Source: Hanleya hanleyi (Eukaryota; Mollusca; Polyplacophora; Lepidopleurida; Hanleyidae). Taken from it: a DNA stretch of 64,000 bases. Below the pieces are notes generated by a model. The model did no database searches. It saw nothing but the letters and a program-made list of their open reading frames with translations, and was not told the origin of the DNA. The position numbers and the translations under genes are program-made. This document shows positions 34,105 to 46,089 of this stretch, in pieces (within the stretch, counting starts at the first letter, position 1; the number at the start of each line of letters is the position of its first letter). Location of the stretch: assembly GCA_036873755.1 (NCBI GenBank), contig JAVTVY010033758.1, positions 79,417-143,416 of the forward strand, given 5' to 3'.

Positions 34105-34249
34105 AAACTGTGTTGTTCCCGCACTTTGTATCAGCTCTCGTTCTTGTAGTCTGGATCACCGCATCGACCTCGACCTGCAGTCTCGGTCGATACGGCGATC
34201 CAGACTCTGAGAACTCGAGCTGATACAAAGTGCGGGAGCCACACAGTAT
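34105..34249. repeat. 65-bp-arm hairpin
   Basis: GTTCCCGCACTTTGTATCAGCTC (from 34115) pairs with GAGCTGATACAAAGTGCGGGAGC (to 34238). Pairing continues through GTCTGGATC.CCG.ATCGACC to a ~15-bp loop around 34170-34184. About 85-90% of positions pair. A small palindromic transposon is most likely; a transcribed hairpin RNA cannot be excluded. Confidence 0.75.
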
Positions 34250-35241
34250 CCTCATTATACATACTAGTAGTTCAGCTCCTTTTGTTAACATAGAGAGATC
34301 GCGTGCCCTTTCTATACTACTCATCGCGCACTATTCATCGCGCATGCGCAGTCGAGCCATTCTACTGGCCCATGGAATCTCAGGTAGTGAAAACCCCAGG
34401 TCTCTCGCTCCACCCTATACCGCGTCACACCTATGCGACCCGCTGTGCAGTGAGTGAAGCGGAGGAGGAGGAGGATGAGCCGGACACGCCACGGATTTTA
34501 CTAGGGAGATAGAACCTCTCCCGTCTATACGTGTGCCACAACGTTTGAAAATAGCTGGAGAAAAACATGATTACCGGATAGCGATTACTGATTCAATGGA
34601 ACGTTCAGAAAGCTCACAGTCAGAAGTTAGCACACCATAGATTGATTTATATAGCTTTCCCCAAAAGAAGCATTAGCTTGTTAGCGTTAAGTTACAGATG
34701 ATCCACTGTTCAACTAATATATACCATTTGATAGAGATATGATACATGACAGAATATGGGCAATAACAGTGAGTGATTGAGTAGGATTTAGCGTGTTTTT
34801 CAACAACTTATCAGTCATATTACGCCGGTACCTATATGTGTCATGGAAAATAACAACTCCTACTTGCATTTCGTGCAAGTACTTTTTATCTGGATTTCTT
34901 TTCCTGAGAGTTTGTACATGCGGCACCAAGCAAACATCGTAGCCTTGACATTCTAGATAGTGAAAGCCGATCCGGTTAGACTTTAGCACAGTTATATCTA
35001 CCGTCTGCTGGCTATAGGCTATAATTTACACTGCTCACTAATAATGATGCTTTGCTTAGCTGTCTGCATTATAATTGCTGGTATAATATACTTTTCAAGC
35101 TCAATAACTGAACAGAAACGTCAGATTGGACAGATTCCTTTGCTACAGGGCAACATAAATTTTCTTATGATTTTTCTTATGGTAATTTCTGATCGCTAAA
35201 CAAATTTCTTTCATTCAAATTTTCAAATCGTTTTCTGGAGT
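34250..35241. other. Intergenic DNA
   Basis: No gene or repeat recognised. GGAGGAGGAGGAGGA at ~34462 is a short microsatellite. Confidence 0.35.
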
Positions 35242-35570
35242 TTAACCCTGTCCGACCTGGGAGGGGGCACTTCCGGCTCCCCCCCCCCTCTTGTTGTTGT
35301 TTTTTGCTTCTATCTCCGGAACGACAAAAAAATGAGACCCGAGACTCCGTGACTTTGTAGATTATCATATTTGGCTCATATTGAGCCAATTTACGTGACC
35401 CCCGAGCAGAGGATCATGGGTAAATTCGAAATGGCTGCCATGTGGGGGTGCCAGAAAAGTGATGTTTTCATATTTCTTTAAAATTTTAGCTTTTCGGTAT
35501 GGAAAAGGGGTAAAACCCGTTTATTTCATATCAGATTATTATTTACTCATTTATAGCGAAGAAAAGCAAA
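35242..35570 (+). mobile_element. piggyBac-like MITE, copy 8 (5' part)
   Basis: Starts TTTAACCCTGTCCGACCTGG. It contains CTCCGGAACGACAAAAAAATGAGA, GAGCAGAGGATCATGGGTAAATTCGAAATGG and CATATCAGATTATTATTTAC, and stops at GCGAAGAAAAGCAAAAATA. The 3' half with the TGACGTCA pair is gone. Confidence 0.65.
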
Positions 35571-35639
35571 AATAGAGTTCACGTTTCCCTGTACATCGAA
35601 TTTACAATACTAACAAATAAAAGATAGCCATCTGGCAGC

Positions 35640-35929
35640 GCATGGTCAAGATCAGTTGAGATTTGAAATCTGTATTCTCTGGCTTCGGTGGATTGCGCTA
35701 TCTTTTGTAAATATGCATTTAATATGAGAAACTCCATATGAATTTAACAAGTATAGAGATTTTAACATGGAAAGTAAAGTGATCGCATGGTCAAGATCAG
35801 TTGAGATTTGAAATCTGTATTCTCTGGCTTCGGTGGATTGCGCTATCTTTTGTAAATATGCATTTAATATGAGAAACTCCATATGAATTTAACAAGTATA
35901 GAGATTTTAACATGGAAAGTAAAGTGATC
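35640..35929 (+). repeat. Perfect 145-bp tandem duplication
   Basis: GCATGGTCAAGATCAGTTGA...AAAGTAAAGTGATC at 35640-35784 is followed immediately by an identical copy at 35785-35929. No difference was seen between the copies, so the event is recent or an assembly artefact. Confidence 0.95.
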
Positions 35930-36822
35930 GTTGAAATGATCAAGAGGTCGGGTTTCCTGCTTCCTGGGTTCAAATCGTTCTATTTCTTAATCTGTTTCTG
36001 CGGTGAAAAGTTTGTAACACATACCTGATTCTATAATAACTTCAAATCACTTTAATTTTCATTTTCCACAGAAGATTTAACAGGGCTATACCGTCTTCGC
36101 TCTGAAATATTTGTATCTAATATCGCATCGTTTTCCACCATTCGTTCAATGTTGCGTTTAATCCTAAACTTTAACGAATCATGTTTAACGCCATGTCTTG
36201 ACTGTATAGTAGAGCAAATCCTTAAACATGTAATACTTGATTAGTCAGTATTGAACTGTTGTGTCGGAGAAATGTAATCAATGATTGGACAATTGCAATT
36301 CAGAGTTCAACTGTTTATTTCCAAGTCATGTCAAGCGTTTTGTTTACTGCATGCTACATGTATAAAAGCTTGTAACTAAGTCAGTTTAGCAAAGTCAATG
36401 TAGTCAGTCAGTTGTAACATCTTGATCTAGGAGTCATTTGCCATCTTGACTCATAAGTGATTTAACATCTTGAACAGGCTATTTGTGTTTTGTATTACCA
36501 TTGGAAGAACGGTACATCGAAAAATAAAGAAACTTTCAGTGCAACCTTTTTGAACCGGGTTGTTTATGCACTTCGTGTGTCCTGGTAAATCGGTATATCA
36601 GTATGGGTGGTCGAAAGCAGGTCATCCCATGAAAATTTGTTCGTGATTACTCGATCACTATATATTTGCAACAAAACAAACAATTTGCAACAAAACAAAC
36701 ACTTTGGCTTGCTTATAAGATAGTCGCACTGCAGTATTAGACATTGGCGACAATGATACGGACCAAGGAACGGCGTGTTAAAGAGAAGCCCGATTGTGTG
36801 TTTGAGATGGTCACATGGCGAA
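35930..36822. other. Intergenic DNA
   Basis: No gene supported. A 17-bp direct repeat (TTTGCAACAAAACAAAC) occurs twice at 36666-36705. Confidence 0.35.
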
Positions 36823-37632
36823 ATACCGTTTAGTGTGAACGAGTATAATACCCCTCTTAATCCCACTGTGAATCGGAATCGTTCGTTTTTTTGCGTGAAA
36901 ACAAACTTAATTGCATAGTTCTGGGTTAACTTTAGCTGAAACACGAGGTTTAACTGTTATCGATCGCGCGGAATGTTAACAGAATTGTGGGAATACTTAT
37001 TATCACAACAGGAACAGGAAAAGACCGATCACGATAGCCATAGATTCTTGTGTTGATTATACCTTCAAGCGATAAATTTCCTCAGCGCCATTTCAAAAAC
37101 AAAATCCATTGATCCGTTCACACGTTTCATGCTTAAAACGCTGTGATTCGACAGAAGTCAGTGGAACCTTGATATAACTGATGTGTAGCTGATCATGATA
37201 CGTGAAGCCATCAAATGGAGGAAATGCTGATACTTGACGTACGTTTGAAATTATGGAATTTATTTTAAATATGTCAGTAAATGAGAAAGCGATTTAACAC
37301 AATAGATGTTAGAGTGTTTTACGCTAGAAAAAGAACGTTACACACTCTTCACATATAACAGCCCTTTAATGAAAATAACATAGTTGTATTAATAACAGGA
37401 TCACATTTGAACAAACATGGATTTTGGTTGCTACTCTTTTCTGTTGATTCTTTGTGATCGTGTCTATCTGATCAGTAATCGGAGGTAATGGAGGGGCTCT
37501 CCATCGAGATGAGGGCATTCACAATGGACCCATGACATTATTGATGACATCGATGGCCTTGGCTCGAGGTGAAATCCGATGCAGTATGCCAGTTAAACAT
37601 CGACTGCACGTCACGCTAAAGATCTGGTTTCT
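36823..37632 (+). repeat. 810-bp duplicated segment, copy A
   Basis: From AAATACCGTTTAGTGTGAACGA to CGTCACGCTAAAGATCTGGTTTCTA the sequence matches 48969-50030 in order. Copy A lacks the SINE present in copy B and so preserves its empty insertion site (TTATTTTAAATATGTCA at ~37260). Copy A is interrupted at its end by a CACTGTAAAT... element. Confidence 0.85.
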
Positions 37633-37930
37633 ACACTGTAAATAGTAGTGTTTTAAAACAAGACACTTTATAAACACATTTTTGTCCCCACTTGTAATAA
37701 AACACATAAAGTGTTTTTAAATTAAACACTAGTGTTTTACAACAAGACACTTTTGGGATATAAGATAAAACACTTAAAGTGTTTTTAATTTTAAATCACT
37801 TTAAGTGTTTTGAAAGTGTTTTAAAATAAAACACATTTAGTGTTTATTGGCTTGTCCCCACTGTCTACAATCAAATAAGTGTTTATAATCAAAACACTTT
37901 TTGAAAAGTGTTTATAATCAAAGCACATCT
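37633..37930 (+). mobile_element. Left end of a second CACTG-type element with AAGTGTTTT array
   Basis: Directly after a TA in copy A of the 810-bp segment the sequence becomes CACTGTAAATAGTAGTG, while copy B continues TACAATTCACC. It is followed by about 15 units of AAACACTT/AAGTGTTTT in both orientations to ~37930. This mirrors the layout of the 18.05-kb element (TA, CACTGTAAA terminus, subterminal palindromic array) with a different array sequence. No matching right end was found. Confidence 0.65.
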
Positions 37931-39910
37931 GAATACTGCAGACTGCTGAAACAAAGAGACACGAAGGAAACTATTTTCAATTGAAAACATTTATTATGAA
38001 ACATTCTCAGCAAAGGATCAATATCACTACAATGAAACATGCTTACAGCGGGCATGCACATGCTAAGTTAAACATGTTGACTTCATTTCACATATAAAAT
38101 CATCAGGCCCTCCAATCCATGTGAAAAGAAATGCAGCAAATCGGATACAAAACCAGTTTGTGCAACTTTGTTTAAATGGGATAAGATTACAGGTTAAACT
38201 GGATTATGTGTATTAAGATGAGATACTGTTGTGATTGGTATCAGATATGATAACATGCAGGGTAAACATGAATGGTCTTGCTGGCAATTGTACCGCCAAT
38301 CCCCACAAAAGAGTAGGCCTATACTGGAAATCTCAGATGAGAAATGCAGGGTAAATGGTAGACATGGCAGGATTTGTTTTACCCCAATAATGAGTCCTGC
38401 GCTGTCATATAAATAACCCCATCAAGCAGAAGGTGTACTTTTCAGCATGGACGTTCAGGTTTTCCAATACCAGTCATATTTCTATCTCATTTTAATGCCC
38501 ATAATCCAATTTAGCCTGCAATCTTATCCCATTCAAACTGACTAAGTCACATAAGCCTGGTTTAACATCCGACTTGCTGCATTACTTTCACATAGATGTA
38601 GCCACCAACTGTTGAAACAACAACTGAAATTTTTTAATATCGACTAGTTTAACTGCAGTATATAATCTCCTATAAAACATGTCATCATAAAATACATTTG
38701 AATCAAGAAATACCAATAAATTTATGCTGAAAAATCTAAGCACTAATAGGCCAATCACATTATAATTACGTCTTTGGTTATTATGTAAGCGTGAGGGCTA
38801 TACATAAAGGATCTTACACAAGTGGCTATTTACAATATGAAAGTTATGACACAAATTAAATTTGATATGTTGTGGGTTTTAGCAGCAACATGTGAAACTT
38901 ATTCAACGAGTGTCATAACTTTCACATAATTAAAATGCCACGAGTGTAAGATTCTGTTCATCACATAACTATTTTTAGGTAAATAATAAACACAATAATT
39001 CAAAAGATTTCATTATCAAATCTATCTCAAAAAAAAACAAAACAAAACAAAAACAGCCCTGGCTCAGGTGCATCACAGCCTTAAAAGCTGTATATGTTAA
39101 GCTGATATAGTTCCAAAAACGCAACAGAGCTTGAGCACCTCCACAGGCTGTTCAGTTTCCACAGTATTTCAAAATATCGTAGATCATTTCACAACATGAA
39201 TGTAATAAGTATAACTAATTTGTTAATTGGCTGTTCTTCAAACATTATTTACTTTGGACCATGTCACGCTACAAATTACAATTGTGTTTGCTGCATGTCA
39301 TGATGCGCGTGACATGTTGGCGAGTTCTCAGCGAGGTGATGACATGCTAGGCTGACCAGATCATTTTGAATACATAATCCTTTTGAAGTTTCTAGACATC
39401 CAGATATATTGCAAGAAATAAGCAAACATCAGGAAGAATCCATGCAGATATTGCAAAAGAATGAAAAAACATCTATTTTCGAGATCTGACGTCACGGGAT
39501 ACGTTACACTCAAAATGGTGAGCTGGCACGATTCGCCAAACTGGTACGTGAGCACTTCATACAAAATGTGAAGCCCAAACTTGTCGAAATAATGCAGTTT
39601 AGATCATTGCTGCTTGTATGGCTACAAATAAGGAAGCATGTAACATCTGTTATAACTGGAGGCTCGTTGTTGTTTGTGAGTTGTAAAGAGTCCGCCAGTT
39701 TCCTATTGTGTGGAATAAACACAGGCATGTCTGAGTTGTATGTTGTACGTACGACAACTGGGTTGATCGTCCCTTGCACATGGAGATGCACCACTGAGCG
39801 AGAAATTCTCATGAGAGTCTACATGACTGTTGGTCAAATCCAGATCCTCGTCCTGTACTATGACAGATTGGAGGGGGGAAAGATGGGGGGGGGAGGCAGA
39901 AGTGCATTCC
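37931..39910. other. Probable interior of the CACTG-type element
   Basis: On the minus strand CATAATAAATG near 37990 could be a polyadenylation signal for a gene transcribed leftward. No confident coding sequence until ~39911. Confidence 0.3.
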
Positions 39911-40444
39911 TCATGTCTGCTTCAGCCCTTGAGGAAGCTCACCTGCCTGAGAGCATTGTAAAACATATTTACTTGTTCGCTCCATTCTCAATCGGTACGG
40001 ATAGCACAGAATTTGTCTGCCGATGGCATCCAGTGTCCTCACAGATTGCTTGAAACGCCTGTATCTCTGCTTCTGCGATGGCGCAGCTTCCATTTGCTGC
40101 TCAAGGCAATGCAGATCTGCTTCTACTTCTGCTTTCTTGTATGTAGTTTCAGGCACGGTCAATTTTTTCGTTTCTTGGAATGCTGCATGCTGTTTGTGTA
40201 ATCCTGCTTCCTCTAAAGCATATTCAGCTTTAGCACGGGCTGCCTCTGCTTTGGCTCTTCCATTGCCAAAACTGATGAGAACATGGAGTGTTCCAAGCTG
40301 TGAGCTCCACTCGACTTTATGGATTGCTGGGCAACTGAGCCCGGACCCAGACTTGCAGAGTTGGGTTCCTCTTGAACCATGTCCACAGTTCTCAACGACT
40401 CGTTTTGATCGAATTGGTCCAAATATGACATCTTTGTATTTCAT
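39911..40444 (-). pseudogene. Coiled-coil coding remnant
   Basis: The minus-strand frame of 177 codons includes RAKAEAARAKAEYALEEAG, a Lys/Ala/Glu-rich heptad-like stretch, followed by LHCLEQQMEAA. Similar Ala-Lys-Glu coiled coils precede gag-like regions of BEL/Pao and other retroelement-derived proteins that I recall from mollusc and cnidarian genomes. The plus-strand frame over the same bases is its antisense shadow. No start context, zinc knuckle or downstream protease/RT was found, so it is called a remnant. Confidence 0.4.
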
Positions 40445-40861
40445 CGCTGAAGTTCCTAGATGGGGACGATACAGCTGTCTTTTTACTATACTGACTTTCT
40501 TCAGTTTCTATGCTGCATCGAAGAGTTAACAGTAGATAACCCAAGAGTACTAGCAGGTATAGGACACAACGCCGGAACGTAATGGTAATACTGCTTTAAT
40601 CTCGGCACTCTTTCCGATGAAATGGGCAAACAGCTACAAAATACAAAATGAAATACACCTCAGTTAAGAAACAGAAAATATTCCATTATTTCAGAAGGTT
40701 AGTATGACAGAGTAGCTGGATTTAAGAATCCGCACATTTCAGGTAAGTTTCAAACATCTCAAAGTTTAAGAAAAACAGAAAACATGCAAAAATACATGTA
40801 AACTTAGCTCTGCTGATGCTTGTCAACATTAAACGTAAAACTCCACAAATTTTAAAATGAA

Positions 40862-41424
40862 TTAACCCTACCTGGCCGGGGAGGGGGGCATTATGACCCC
40901 CTTACCAAACTTTCTGCGCTATATCCGGAACGACAAAAAATAGAGAGCTGAAACTCCCTGACTTTATAGTTTATCATATTGGGGTCATTTTGAGTCTATT
41001 TGCATAACCCCTCGATCAGAGGATCATGGGAAATCCAAGATGGCGGCCACATGGGGTAGCAGCAAAGTGATGTTTTTGTCATATTTCTGCTTTTTCCGCG
41101 ATGAAAAGTGGGCAAAAACTATTTTATTTCACATCACATTAATATTTACTAATTTATCATGCAGCTTTTGCGAAGAAATTGCAAAAATAAAAAATTCGGA
41201 AAATCTGACCGAAAAATCGACCAGAAAATGCCGTTTTTGAAAATTACGTCACTGTGACGTCATCAAAGCGGCCATCTTGGATTTTTTCACATTTTCTGGT
41301 AGAGCTTGACCCAAGGATATATTGTGATAAGTTTCAGTCCCCTAGCCCAAAAATAATTAGTGGGGGGGGGGCGCCCCCCCCAGGCCTGGACAGGTCCCAA
41401 AAAGCTCAGGCCAGATAGGGTTAA
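40862..41424 (+). mobile_element. piggyBac-like MITE, copy 9 (full length)
   Basis: TTAACCCTACCTGGCCGGG to ...CAGGCCAGATAGGGTTAA with intact TTAA on both sides. It contains CCAAGATGGCGGCCACATGGGG, TTACGTCACTGTGACGTCATCA (~41244) and GCGGCCATCTTGGATTTTTT. One of the best preserved copies. Confidence 0.85.
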
Positions 41425-42085
41425 TCAACCCTGCCATAAAAGGCCGGACTTCTTTCGGTTCTGAACCGCCGAGTCACACTTTTAGCACGAAAACACAACG
41501 ATATTCCTACGCTATGCATATGACCGACAGCAACGGGCAGGGATGAAATACAGTAAGCCTGCTGAAAGAAAGCTAAAAATAGCACAGATGCAAGATCTTT
41601 CAACTTTACGAAAATTACATATGAAGGCTTCAGAACTATAAGAAATATAACTTATAATAATAAAGGAAATTACATCTCGTAATGTCAATAATCAGATTTA
41701 GAGTCAATACTCATCATGCGAACAAACTTTCGAATAAATCTGAAACGATCATACGTTAGCCTACGGTGCAAGATTGGAATCGAGATGCCGTCAAATGAAA
41801 GTTTGAACTATTCGGAAGGCGCAGGTTCCTTATATATGTACTATGTTGCAGCGAGATTAATCTGGATGAGTTTATATGCATTTAAACCCGGATAATGAAT
41901 TAAATTGAAGATGAATAATTTAATATTATTTTGTTAATCCGTCTAGAGATCTGTAGTCGCATACTTGCTTTGACAGCGCAATTACTCTGCACGTCATGAA
42001 TGGAAAGAAAGAAACATCATCAACTGAAAATGTATAAATTGGCTTAGTTATATTAAATTTGAATCACTATATGAGAAACGTTGAG
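41425..42085. other. Intergenic DNA
   Basis: No gene or repeat recognised. Confidence 0.35.
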
Positions 42086-42098
42086 GACCTGTATGAGG

Positions 42099-42260
42099 CG
42101 CCGTTTGTGACAATATTGTCAACGACAAATATATAGAGTTAAAACCAAAATATAAAGTCGCCGTTTGTGACAATATTGTCAACGACAAATATATAGAGGT
42201 AAAACCAAAATATAAAGTCGCCGTTTGTGACAATATTGTCAAACACAAATATATAGTTAA
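42099..42260 (+). repeat. 60-bp subterminal repeats, left arm
   Basis: CCGTTTGTGACAATATTGTC starts at 42101, 42161 and 42221, an exact 60-bp period. Each unit contains the palindrome TGACAATATTGTCA, a possible transposase-binding site. Confidence 0.9.
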
Positions 42261-43309
42261 AACCTTTGTAAATATATATAAAACGATATAAATAGGGCCT
42301 ATATATAAAGTTATTTTTTTTTTAATTTTTATAAATATTTTTTGAATATAAATAACGATAGGAAGTTAAGACGTTAAATTTAACGTAAATATAAAGTACA
42401 CGAACTTGTAAAGTGTACATGTAAACCGGATATGCCCAAAGGAAGCTGCGCAATCGATGTGCGCGCGAGTAATACTGGTTAATCAAAACTGCAACTGGGT
42501 TCTGAAGCGAAACTATGACAGCGGTGAAAGCCACTCGCATGTCACCGATGTGTCGAATCAAACAATAAGATCACGTACCTGAACATATATCAGTTCACTG
42601 CCATAGTGATTTAGTAAAGGCCTATTCCAATTTTCAACAATTACTGTTATCATTTACAATCGTACTTCAGAGTTATCACATCAATTAGATATAAATACAT
42701 CTACTTATAAATCACCATAAGGTATCTTAGCCTGCAGCCAATATCACGGCCTGCCCCTTTGATGTTCAATCTGCGATTCCGTCGGCCAAGTCGCTGGTTG
42801 CTATTTGCCGCATAGAAACATCAACAGAAGTTGAAATAAAACATGAAAATAACGATATATTAATTATGCGCAACACAAATATTAGGCAATTTGAAATCAT
42901 ACTGAGCATATTTCATTGACTAGAATATGACCATTCATAGCCTAGTTATAGGATTTGGAATTATATTGTCGTTTTGTATCATTTATCGTTTTTCGATAAT
43001 TTCCGCATTTCCAAACAAGACAAAAATTAGCAGGGAATTTGGTATAAGTACAGCGAATGTGGAAACTAATGGCTCATGAGGAACCGGTTGCACAATGCTT
43101 GTATCATCAAACGTACCGTTCTCAAATTATGAAAGAATAATGGCACCTACTGTGGGAACCACCAGTGTGGATTGTACTGTTGCGTTCACCGTTCCTCGTT
43201 TTCATTAACGAGATCATTTATTATAGCATGATACGCTTACTTGATCTCAGACTTTTTAGGTTTTAAGTTAGTATAACGTAATTTGAATAAATGAACTGTT
43301 GATATTCGT

Positions 43310-43640
43310 AAGCGGTAATTACTGGGTTCAATCCCTGGCCGGGTCATACCAAAGACTTGAAAAATGGAACTTGTTGCTTCCTCGCTCACGCTCAGTATTG
43401 AGAGGATAGAACAAGGACTGGTTCGCTCGGTGTCAGTATAACGTGACTGAGTGGGGTGTCATGTCTGCCTACGGCATGATATTTCGGTGGGACAGCAGTA
43501 TAAAATGTCAACATTAGATCTGCTCTGTTACAAGTAGGTATACCCCCGCCCCTTCCACTCCCCTCCCTTCCCTTCCCCGTCGTGATATAGCTGAAAAAAT
43601 GGTGAAAGCGACGTTAAACCCTATTCACTCACTCGTCACC
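43310..43640 (+). mobile_element. tRNA-derived SINE, 5'-truncated
   Basis: GGGTTCAATCCCTGGCC (43323-43340) is a pol III B box. Downstream come CTGAGTGGGGTGTCATGTCTGCCT and a 3' tail CCCGTCGTGATATAGCTGAAAAAATGGTGAAAGCGACGTTAAACCCTATTCACTCACTC. That tail type (gcgacgttaaaccc...cactcactc) is common to abundant SINEs of molluscs, from memory. The A-box half is missing. It sits in the spacer of the long-inverted-repeat transposon. Confidence 0.7.
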
Positions 43641-44664
43641 GTATATAACAGGGTTAACACCGATGCCCATCAAGAACCCATCGAGCCAGAAGTGCTCTTC
43701 AATACACACGTATTGAAGATCAATTAGCGATTAGCACGCAGGGGTAAAACGGCTTCGACTGATTCCTCAGTTACTAGTAACAGCTTCGAGGCAGCGCAAA
43801 AGTGAAAAAAGGCCAATGTAGTGTTCCTCATGAGCCATTAGTTTCCCATTCGCTGTACTTATACCAAATTCCCTGCTAATTTTTGTCTTGTTTGGAAATG
43901 CGGAAATTATCGAAAAACGATAAAATATACAAAACGACAATATAATTCCAAATCCTATAACTAGGCTATGAATGGTCATATTCTAGTCAATGAAATATGC
44001 TCATATTCAGTATGATTTCAAATTGCCTAATATTTGTGTTGCGCATTATTAATACATCGTTATTTTCACGTAGAACTACTGCGCATGTTTTATTTCAACT
44101 TCTGTTGATGTTTCTATGCAGCAAATAGCAACCAGCGACTTGGCCGACGGAATCGCAGATTGAACATCAAAGGGGCAGGCCGTGATATTGGCTGCAGGCT
44201 AGGATACCTTCTGGTGATTTATAAGTAGATGTATTTATATCTAATTGATGTGATAACTCTGAAGTACGATTGTAAATGATAACAGTAATTGTTGAAAATT
44301 GGAATAGGCCTTTACTAAATCACTATGGCAGTGAACTGATATATGTTCAGGTACGTGATCTTATTGTTTGATTCGACACATCTGTGACATGCGAGTGGCT
44401 TTCACCGCTGTCATAGTTTCGCTTCAGAACCCAGTTGCAGTTTTGATTAACCAGTATTACTCGCGCGCACATCGATTGCGCAGCTTCCTTTGGGCATATC
44501 CGGTTTACATGTACACTTTACAAGTTCGTGTACTTTATATTTACGTTAAATTTAACGTCTTAACTTCCTATCGTTATTTATGTTCAAAAAATATTTATAA
44601 AAATAAAAAAAAAACACTTTATATATAGGCCCTATTTATATCGTTTTATATATATTTACAAAGG

Positions 44665-44830
44665 TTTTAACAATATATTTGTGTTTGACAATATTGTCAC
44701 AAACGGCGACTTTATATTTTGGTTTCACCTCTATATATTTGTCGTTGACAATATTGTCACAAACGGCGACTTTATATTTTGGTTTCAACTCTATATATTT
44801 GTCGTTGACAATATTGTCACAAACGGCGCC
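44665..44830 (-). repeat. 60-bp subterminal repeats, right arm
   Basis: Inverted counterparts of the left-arm repeats: GACAATATTGTCACAAACGGCG recurs every 60 bp (44687, 44747, 44807). The innermost unit is partial. Confidence 0.9.
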
Positions 44831-44841
44831 TCATAGACCTG

Positions 44842-46089
44842 CGACCTGAAATAAATTCTGCAAGTCTTAGAATAAAATGCCATATGTTTCTCTGAAAGTG
44901 TATCAGAAAAGCGGATCTTTATCGTCAGAGATGTCCTCTGTATTCATAAATAAAGCGGAGAAGACCGCAGGAGCGGCTGGTAGTTCACTTGAAACCATAG
45001 AATAATATTTACATAAACGCTCGATCGAAGATTTCGAACAAACAACACGCGGTATCGTTTATATTAAAATTAAATGTATGCGTTGGTCTAAAGCGCGATT
45101 GCTCTCTGAATTGGGTGGTAATTACTTTCTTTATTTGGTTAATTTCCTAGACACAAGAAATCAGCAATAAATAATAAAACGTGAGTATATTATCAAGCGC
45201 CGCCAACAGTGCTGTTTCAGTTTTTTCTTTCAAAGAAATTATTACCCCTCTCACTTCGCTGTTGTTTCAAGCCGACGGTTTTTCACAGACCGACTGCGGC
45301 GAGGATTAGTTCCGATTGTCAGTATTTCCGCTAACCATTTCCGGGTGAGCTTATGTCATGAATAAACTTTGTTGATATAATCTCCTTATTTGAACAAGAC
45401 TGTAATTCTCAGTAAAATGAAATCTGCAATGAATTATATCAAATTATAAAACAAATTACACATCGAGGTTAATACTCCGGTCAAACAAGTAACATAGCTT
45501 TCATGTTACAGTTGAAGCGATCCAAGTTTGGTCCAAAGCACTTTATAGAACAATAATTAACGTATGCTTCCATATCACTATTATTCAGATAATATCCCCT
45601 TGATATGTCATTTATTCATTTATTCAATTGCCATAATGAATTATAGATGTGAGAGAAGATCATTCAATTATATATTCATAATTTATATATAACAGGAAAC
45701 ATCTGGACATAGATATACCGAATATACGATGAATAACATGGAAGATACCTTTAAAAAATCTTTTTCTGGATTCTATTTTGGCCGCGATATGCGTATGCGA
45801 CGAGCTCTCCCAAAATATGCTACACGCACAACACACTAATCGCTTGAGAAGTAAAGATAGATCAAATTAACAGCAATAAAACACGGACATTTTGAAACCG
45901 TGACCCCCTTCGAGATTATCGATCAATTTTGTATCCATCTCGAAAACCGGGACATTTCGATAGAGATAGAACCGGGAGCAAACCGGGAGATGTCGTCAGG
46001 GGTCCCGCTTCTGCCCTCTCGGTTTCAGTCGAGAAATTTCTCTATCCATCTCGAAGGCATCGAGAAAGTGACTCGATTAATTGGACGTG
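44842..46089. other. Intergenic DNA
   Basis: No gene supported. CCATCTCGAAAACCGGG / CCATCTCGAAGGCATCGAG motifs near 45930-46070 form short imperfect repeats just upstream of the LINE. Confidence 0.35.

Larger units (their letters stand above)
42092..44835. mobile_element. 2.74-kb long-inverted-repeat transposon with 6-bp TSD
   Basis: The left arm 42092-43084 and right arm 43823-44835 are reverse complements (~95% by eye), beginning TATGAGGCGCCGTTTGTGAC on each strand. GACCTG flanks both ends (42086-42091 and 44836-44841), consistent with a 6-bp target-site duplication. Each arm opens with three 60-bp subterminal repeats. The 738-bp spacer holds a SINE and no transposase-like frame, so the element is non-autonomous. 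The superfamily is not assigned. Confidence 0.85.

Noticed and set aside
39568..40053. 161-codon plus-strand frame
   Set aside because: Contains a poly-G-derived glycine stretch and no recognisable domain; neighbouring frames on the other strand are equally open.
40023..40529. 168-codon plus-strand frame
   Set aside because: It is the antisense of the Ala/Lys/Glu coiled-coil frame and has the Ala/Ser/Leu-rich composition expected from that.
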